DNA of 64,000 nt, from the NCBI GenBank assembly GCA_947095585.1, contig OX352765.1:94448965-94512964 (forward strand), read 5' to 3'. Of this stretch, positions 48,976 to 64,000 are shown one piece after another (position 1 is the stretch's first letter; each line of letters opens with the position of its first letter). Origin of the DNA: Nephrocerus scutellatus. Taxonomy: Eukaryota; Arthropoda; Insecta; Diptera; Pipunculidae. The position numbers and the translations under genes are program-made. The notes beneath the pieces were generated by a model. That model did no database searches. It had not been told where the DNA came from and saw nothing but the letters and a program-made list of their open reading frames with translations.

Positions 48976-51900
48976 ATATTATGCCAGGCACTGTCTTCTG
49001 ATTCACTGCCATTCAAAACACAAGCTCATAGACATCTCCTCTTTTCCTTTCGTCCACACTGTGCCAAGCATATAGCCGACCATTATAAGGGTGCGAACCC
49101 CTTTAAGCGTGCGCGAATTATAAAAAAATAAAAAAAATTTTTATACATGCACTGCACTTATGCTTTAAGCATCTTTTGGCATAGACAATACCAATAAAAT
49201 TTTGTCTATGCATTTAGTTTTTTGGTAAACAAATATAAACATAAACAAAGTACGACTGAGAACAGAAAATTAATTTTTTATTTTTAAAAATTCTTAAGAC
49301 GAAACAAAAAGTGGATTATTCAACAGCTGACATTTTTTTATCTTTTTTTTGTCTTTCATCGTGATGCATAAAACGCAAAGTACATATACTAGTTTTTATG
49401 AGTAGGGGTTTTATTATGTAGGAGGATTGTGTAAATGTTGTGAGGATCGCCCCTTAAAAAGTACGAGTATACAACATTTCTCTTATGAGGGATTCAACTT
49501 GCGGGTAACTGAAAAATTAAAGAAAGATAGACGGAAGAACATAAATTAGAATATTTTCAACGTTCCTAGATAATCATTACGTTTTTTAACCAAATTGGGT
49601 TCATTGACTGAGATAGATCTGGTAAAGTAATCTTGATGTTCTTCCTTCCTGGACATATTATATAATATAGCTGTATAACCCGTATCCTGGTCAGGGTATA
49701 CAAAAATTACAAATTCTATAGGTAACTGCTTATAATTATGTGGGTCTTTGCATTGGCGTTTATAACCAACGTGCACGAGTATTTCATTATCAAAGGTAGG
49801 TACGATACGAAGACACAATGAGGGTTAACTTTTCCTACATGTCTGTGCAATATTTAAACTACCAGTTACTGATATTTGCGCAAATAAGCAAAAGGCATTC
49901 AAATGCTGAACGAGTCTGTCAGTATACGAACAAACTCGAAAACATAAATATATATGTATTATTGACAGTAAACAAAGGTCCTCAATCTATGCGAAATGTA
50001 TATTACTCCGTTATCTTGAACCGCAGAATATAACACAATTATTCCAAAAAGATCCAAGTAATTGGAAATTATTTAACCAATTTGTTGTCACCGACAGCGT
50101 CGTTATAGAGCGGCTTACTAGGTTCCAGGTGTTACATACTCGCAGAAAGTGCACATCTCTTACAAATCTAATCAATTCCGCAGATCGAAAATTGGTATGA
50201 TGAGTGGAAAAATCTATTCAGTCCTGAGTAAGGGTAATACTTTGGTTTTTGGGATTCACCTATGCGAGTACTTGCTCATAAGTTGTATATTTTTATGTTA
50301 TTCTGGATTTAAAACAAATGCCCCCCGATGTCCAGATTGTCTTATTGGCTCGTGTCATATGTTGAAAAGGGAAATGATTCGACTTAATTTGGCCTTTAAG
50401 CATCGAAGCCGTAGCAGCAGTAGTGGTTCTGACTGACCCCTGACAAAGTGGAGTGCGCACCGCGTAGTGACCTGTCGTAGTACGAGGACAACAAAAAGAT
50501 AACGAAAGGATGTGTGGCGATAAAAAACCAGATAAACACACGAAGAGACGACGACATCTCCTCGTTCGAATGTAAACGAGTAACTGATGGTGTTGTGCGG
50601 CGTGCACCTGTTCGGAAAGGTGCCCTTATAATGGGTGCCGTTTTATCGTATACATCGTTTATGTTCGTTTCGTTCATAGAGTTGAAATCTATAAATATAA
50701 AATATATGTATGTATTGTAAATGACGTATTATTCATATAATATGGCTCAGACTGCTTTGAATATTATTATTGGTAAAGTTGCCAAACGTCTATTTGGGGA
50801 AGGAATCTCTTACTTCCTGATGCCCTTAATGTTATGGGGTGAAAAAATACAATGAGCAGCAAAATTATTTTTTTTAATCGGTCGGTTTGGGATTATCGGA
50901 CTCTTGAATTCATAAGATTGACTAACTGACAACAAATTAGGTCAATGCAGCAGCAGCAGCAGCAGCAGCACAGGTGCAACAACAGTGCAACAGCAGTGAG
51001 TGTCTCAGTATATATAGAGAAATATTAAAAACTAACAAACACACCAAATGTTGGGCAGGACTCAAGATTTTTTTTCATCCGATTTTTACCTTGATCGACT
51101 GTGCAGAGCGCCACCCGATCCATCCTGATGAATCCTATACCTATTCGATATAAAAAAATCTATAGAGTCCTGAACGTTTATAGTCTTGTAAGTGATTCGG
51201 TTGTGTTTCCTTCCAATTCACTCACTAGCAGTCCTATTTGGGTTTTCAGTTAAAGTCCGTTACGGCACCATTTTATCAATGACAGGTGCGAACAGGGTCA
51301 CAGAGGAGCCGCCGCAATTGCTATTAAATTAAAAATTTTATTGTGCATATTTTTGATTTTCTTACAGGTGCACATCATGTGTGCTGCAATCAGGAAGGAA
51401 TCTTTTAATGCTTTTCAGCACACGACAACAACATGAGGATTGCTTTTGAGAATAGCATTTCCTTGCCTTGAGTATATATTTACAGTGGACATGGAATATC
51501 CTCCTGACCCTAGACACATTCTAGTTTTGGTTAGACGAAAGATGCAGATGGAAATGCGAGTTATTGATGTTCATATAATAGACACCTGCCCTAGCAATCA
51601 GGAATTCCATAATAATTAAACCAACTGCATACATAAGGGATTGTGTTGATGTGTTCAGTGCTGCAAACAAATTTATAAGGGTTTCTTCTAAAAAGGCTGA
51701 ATATAATACACGGAACTTCTTTTGTTAGTTGTTGTCCTTTATAAGAGGAATTAGATAGATATAGGGGCGCGAGGTGTGACCCTTGCATGGAGGATCCGGG
51801 CAAACGTATTTTTTGTTAGTCGTATGTGAAAACCTATTACAATTGTGGTACTAGAAACTAATGACTCAGGTGATAAAAAATAGGGGACACAAAGGATTAG

Positions 51901-53414
51901 GCGGTTGGCTGAAAAATACTCAGACATGGAAATTAAGAAGTGTTTTTAGATACCTACTATTGAACGGGATACAACGGGATAGACATGGAATTTAAGAAGT
52001 GTTTTTAAATACCTACTATTGAACGGGCTACAAAATGTGCAACTTCAATGGATTACACAATCTCGGCATAATATTTATCAAAAGGCTAATGGTGCTTGAT
52101 GGAAGAACACAATGCAAAAACCCGATTTCCTGAATATTTGCACGTAAGGTTTGTAAAAGTTAGGACTCGTTTGCTCGGTGCTTTGTAGCAAAGTGGTGCC
52201 GCTTATAAGAATGAAGTGTGATCATCACCGCCGGCAGAGCTCACTTTGAGAAAAGCCGAAAGCAGTGCAGTCCAACCCACATACAAGCACATAATATATA
52301 AATCACACAGCCACCGAATTTCGATGACAATTATTGACGGCGGCCGACGACCAGCACAATCGCTCCACCGCTTATAGTCCAGTACAGCAGTCGCGATTCG
52401 ATTTAAAAATCTTTTCGGAAATGTACTTATAATGCTATTGAACAGTGGAATTACGATGGAATTCCCGAAACAGAAGCGACCGAAGCCCCCAATCGATCAT
52501 AAATGCGGAGAAAAACGAAGCGGATCAAATTAGCAAGAATCGACAATTCAACAAATTGATCATCCATTCCTTTCGATAGCAGCAGCAAAAAAAGCAACGT
52601 ATACGCACAAATGTCAAGGATCCTTTTAATTCGGCCTCAAAAGACCGACAAAGGTAGAGTTATTGCGGTATAATTACTCGTAGATAGGTGTTCGAAATAA
52701 TTGATTCAATTCAATCTAAGAGATATTGAATAATCCACAGATTTTTCATATTACAAAATTAATATTTTGCCAACACCAAAGCAAAGAGTATAGATAAATG
52801 TGTGCTTTGTACTTGGTAGAAAAAGGATATCTCCATCAGCTAACTACTCTCGTATATGCTATAACTAGGGACCCCAAACAAGATACATGTTTTATCTGAG
52901 CTGATACTACCTACTACTATGGCTATGATTGCACCTGACCTCGTCAATTTTATTGAACAATTTTAAAAGAAATTACTCCAACTTCATCTGCAGCCATTCA
53001 GGCTGCAACGTGCGCCCTGGCATACGTTTTAAAAATTACTCCTCTGTAAGAATAAGAAGTACATACCTGTTCGTCATCCATGGTGCAATGCGGCGATAAA
53101 AATTGCATAGCGCATTTAAGGATACTTATGTACGCAGTGACATAGCTGCGGTTGCTATATGACAGATGCAAATAATTTTATTATTAATTTTCTTTGTAAG
53201 CTTTGTTTATAAAGAGTGGATACATATACATCTTTTATTTTATTCGCGATATAATAAACACGCAAACAATAAAAGTGAAAAATATAACCAAAATAAGTTA
53301 TAATTTTAAGTAAAGGCTCTTACTATAGACAATGCTATATCTTAGTATTTCCTACCATGTGCTTAAAAGTTTGCATTGAAAAAACCTTTGCGTAAATATT
53401 TGCTTATTATTATA
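48976..53414. other. 4.4-kb gene-poor stretch
   Basis: I recognise no gene. 49546-49818 (-) is open for about 90 codons without an ATG and is not called. A (CAG)n run of about eight units lies at 50946-50970. 51940-52030 repeats a GAAGTGTTTTTA...ACCTACTATTGAACGGG block twice. 52230-52600 is slightly richer in GC but has no domain. Confidence 0.45.
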
Positions 53415-53616
53415 AAGTAGCTGTTCCCGGGCGCTTCGCTACCTGTACACGTGAATCCCCCGGGATGGGGTGTATTATAGCCTATATCCTTCCGAAATCT
53501 ACGAATAGTTTACATTGAAAATTTCATTAAAATCGCATTGTAAATGTGGCTGATATTGACATTTTACATTTCACACCTCCCAGGAGGGAGTTTACTTTAG
53601 CCTATAACCAGTATAC
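53415..53616 (+). repeat. Dispersed repeat R3, copy 1
   Basis: CCCCGGGATGGGGTGTATTA, TAGCCTATATCC and GACATTTTACATTTCACACC recur, diverged and in reverse orientation, at 60590-60900. The pattern of short blocks followed by TTTCATTAAAATCG is common in insect repeats of unclear class. It ends in AGTATACC repeated, directly against the LINE at 53617. Confidence 0.55.
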
Positions 53617-54060
53617 CAGTATACCAGTACTTACATATGGATCCGAGACTTGGGTGCTTAGCAAAAAGCATTCTGACCTTTTAGCTGCGTTCGAGAGAAA
53701 AGTCTTACGGAGAATTGTTGGCCCGGTATGTGAGGAAGGCGTTTCCGGAGACTGTATAATGATAAGGTCTAGGTGTCGACATCGTGAAGAAAATTAAGCT
53801 CGTTAGGCTCCGGTGGGCAGGACACCTAGCTCGCATAAGCGAAGAGGATCCTGCTCGGAAAGTCCTTTGCGGTAGGATTTATGGACCACGACAGCGAGAC
53901 TGGCCAAACCTACGCTGGAAGGATGGCGTAGGCCAGGACGCCCAGAGTTTAGAAATGCCAAACTGGATGACATCGGCTCGAAATCGGGAACGGTGGAGAG
54001 ACTTTTTGCGGGAAGCCAGGACCGGACCCCGGTTGTAGAGCCAAATATGATAATGATGAT
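53617..54060 (+). pseudogene. LINE family A, C-terminal end with 3' tail
   Basis: Plus-strand frames read LTYGSETWVLSKKHSDLLAA, FERKVLRRIVGPVCE, then, after a short frameshifted gap, KIKLVRLRWAGHLARISEED, WRDFLREARTGPRL and a stop at 54036-54038. This is the classic C-terminus of RTE-like LINEs. It is followed by AGAGCCAAATATGATAATGA and an imperfect (TGA)n tail. The copy is 5'-truncated and frameshifted. Confidence 0.8.
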
Positions 54061-54061
54061 G

Positions 54062-54620
54062 AAGCACACCACTGTGGCTTTACGCACTCTTTCTTGTATA
54101 TTAGGTTTCCAGCCTAGCTTTCTGTCCAGAATGAGACCCAGATATTTAGTTTTATCATAGAAGGATAGGTTTGTGCCCTTTATAGAGGGTGGGTCAACAT
54201 GTGGAATTTTATATTTACTTGTGAAGAGGACAAGTTCTGTTTTGTGGGTGTTTACCACCAGATCACAACGATCTGCCCATTTAGTAAGCTTGTTGAGAGC
54301 ATTCTGTAAGAGTTCATTCAGGGTATTGAGGTGTTTTCCTGAAACGGCAATAGCAACATCATCAGCATAGGCGATCACTCTACAGCCCTCCCTCTTCATG
54401 CATATCAGCAGCACGTTCACCACTAAATTCCAAAGATTGGAGGATGGAATTCCACTCTGCGGCGTTCCTCTGCAGACATTTCTATTGCCAGACACCGCAC
54501 CCAGTTTTGAATTAATGATCCGACTTGTGAGCAGGATATTAATCAGTTCACCAAGAGAGTGGTCTTACTTCACGGCCGACAATGCCGTGACAATGTTTTT
54601 GTTAAGTTAAGAAGCTTTTT
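54062..54620 (-). pseudogene. LINE family B fragment (R1/jockey-like), RT palm
   Basis: The minus strand reads LINILLTSRIIN, NVCRGTPQSGIPSSNLWNLV, VIAYADDVAIAVSGKHLNTL with the catalytic YADD, LVVNTHKTELVLF and TKYLGLILDRKLGWKPNI, in one open frame from 54495 down to about 54070. There it stops matching exactly at the family A tail. RGTPQ replaces the usual RG(T/V)PQGG context with RGTPQSG. The segment is long, open and little damaged, but truncated at both ends. Confidence 0.75.
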
Positions 54621-56094
54621 GGTTTGTCTCATCCCGGGCGATGAGACATAATATCATCTTTTATTCGATGACATTGTTTCCCCGCTTACTGAACGTTCTA
54701 TTTAGTTTACTCTTGAAATACGTAAGTATTCTTTTAAGTGGCAGTAACAGCTCCACGTTGTCTTTGAATGGAAGACTGGGCCTTTTTAGGCTTAGCAGTG
54801 ATTGCTGGCTGTCTGGAGATCATATAGATCTCGGATCTTCTGTATACATACCTTCGTCTAAGGCTGGTGTTTCTGCCTAGATATTTTCGCGTGAGCTATG
54901 TCTTCTGCCCACCGAAGCCTACCAAGGTTTATTCTCTTGTTCTTCTTGCATTTATATTAGAGTTTCAGATAACATTCTCTTACGCTCTATATATTTCTGA
55001 ACAATATGTCAAGCGAACTATTAGCGTTCGCCAAAGACGATAATTGTAAATACTTTGAAAATATTAAATGCGTGAACTTTACTTTCATCAAAGTGATGAA
55101 TGGACTGGTTCCATTTTTTAGTGCAGTATTTAAACACCAGCTTTATTCATACCATCAATCCTCCTTTATTTTTTTGATAACACTTCGTTCTGAAAGGAAT
55201 AAATTAAACGACACAAACATTTATTTAACATGATGTTTTAGAATTTATTTCTATTGTTTTTGCAATCATTCAGTTGTCTTCGAAATATAAATAACTTAAT
55301 ACAATTAAATAATAATGAAACATTGGTAGTTCAATAAATGTTTCCTAATGCGTGTACAGATAGATACCTCCGCAGGAGACTGGACAAGATAAAATAATTT
55401 ATTTCTATCTAATAAGTCGTAAATTAACCCATGGCTTCGTACGAACATACCTATATATGTAAAAAAAAATCAAAACGGACATTATTTTTATAGTGCGCTT
55501 CTTGAGAATAAATTATTACGGTTTTTTTTTTACAATGAAAAATGCAAGTTAATATAAATATCTTTGGTTTGATTAGCCGTGTTCTGTCCCAAATATTCGT
55601 TGTTATTTACCGTGATCTGTATATAACATAACTATAGGGTAGTTTTACAATATTTGTTTGGTTTGGTGAATGGAAATAAATAGCAATAATAAAGTAAGAA
55701 GAGATATAACGTTAATTAATTATATGTAATGGTAGTAATGGCAAAAATCTAATTCAATATTAGACTAGATACTCAAATAAAAAATTTCAATGTATTTACA
55801 ATATAATTGGCGTTTGTTTTGCTTAACAAAATATTTCCTAATCGAGACCTACACTTAAACGGATGTTCTAATGATCTATTTTCAAAAACTTTGGCTTCAG
55901 AGACTATATACTTATGCTGAACAAAGAAGATGAGCCATAAATATTTATTATCTAGAATTAATGTAGTAATTAAAAAATATTTTTATATATGATGATGATA
56001 TGTTTTACTGCACCGCTGAAATGTAGCAGCTGTGCGATTCGCCGGAATCAAGAAAGTTGAGTCATGTGCTTGCTGGCTCCTTAATGTAATATCC
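54621..56094. other. Intergenic, sens 3' flank
   Basis: Up to about 54900 there may be more decayed LINE sequence. From 55230 it is AT-rich. The part next to 56094 should be the sens 3' UTR. No gene is seen. Confidence 0.4.
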
Positions 56095-63889
<7,795 letters not shown>

Positions 63890-64000
63890 TTTGAAGTGAT
63901 GCAATTATTTGAACAATTAGCGTTCTGAATTAATTTTGGGCAAACGCCAAGTTACACAGTAAATTAATTTAATAACGAATCCTCTGAATCACTTATGCTT

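Noticed and set aside
49546..49818. 90-codon minus-strand open frame with a protein-like look
   Set aside because: It has no ATG, a stop lies just upstream, there is no good acceptor inside, and I recognise no family.
50149..50436. 95-codon plus-strand frame with an arginine-serine end
   Set aside because: No domain, no supporting splice signals, and no conserved look.
63890..63904. An upstream TTG start adding five residues to Senseless
   Set aside because: The ATG at 63889 gives [10 protein letters not shown], which matches the expected fly N-terminus. TTG initiation is unlikely in an insect.

Overview
This window is eukaryotic, AT-rich genomic DNA with intron-split genes, short GT-AG introns and many decayed transposons. 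The six recognisable conserved proteins (PP1 glycogen-targeting subunit, mitochondrial phosphate carrier, Brr2 helicase, Nrdp1/elgi ubiquitin ligase, Golgi protein GLG1 and the four-finger factor Senseless) all read as higher-fly orthologues. A cyclorrhaphan fly, plausibly a tephritid fruit fly, is my inference; no species marker is visible. From memory, the Drosophila counterparts lie on chromosome arm 3L around 70-72, so the piece is probably Muller element D with gene order changed.

Layout. 1-6.5 kb is intergenic and filled with repeats: copy 1 of a long dispersed repeat (R1), a Tc1/mariner remnant and a hAT-like MITE. 6.6-16.8 kb holds the Gbs-70E-like gene (+). Its 7.1-kb intron carries a LINE fragment, a Harbinger-like MITE and a 41-bp minisatellite. 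16.8-18.8 kb has a PIF/Harbinger transposase remnant. 18.86-20.6 kb is the phosphate carrier (-), and 21.85-28.82 kb is Brr2 (+), rebuilt here as nine exons and 2140 residues. A previously inconspicuous three-exon gene for a secreted protein (-) lies tail-to-tail with Brr2 at 28.93-29.78 kb. 30.15-35.7 kb is repeats (R1 copy 2, tandem duplications, a TA-flanked MITE). 36.02-37.23 kb is elgi (-). 38.4-39.95 kb holds a second Harbinger-like MITE and a LINE endonuclease fragment. 40.58-44.46 kb is Glg1 (-), seven exons and 1115 residues. 44.5-56 kb is gene-poor and holds pieces of three LINE families. 56.1-63.9 kb is sens (-), four coding exons and 566 residues, with a 5.3-kb repeat-rich intron just before the first zinc finger.

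The genes do not form a functional cluster. They cover glycogen metabolism, mitochondrial phosphate import, splicing, ubiquitin signalling, the Golgi and sense-organ development. I checked exon phases codon by codon for all seven gene models and every junction keeps the frame. The most notable items are the secreted-protein gene, a 63-bp stop-free intron in Brr2, degenerate ATPase motifs in Brr2's second cassette, two MITEs with TAA target duplications alongside a Harbinger transposase remnant, the 41-bp minisatellite, and two near-identical copies of R1.
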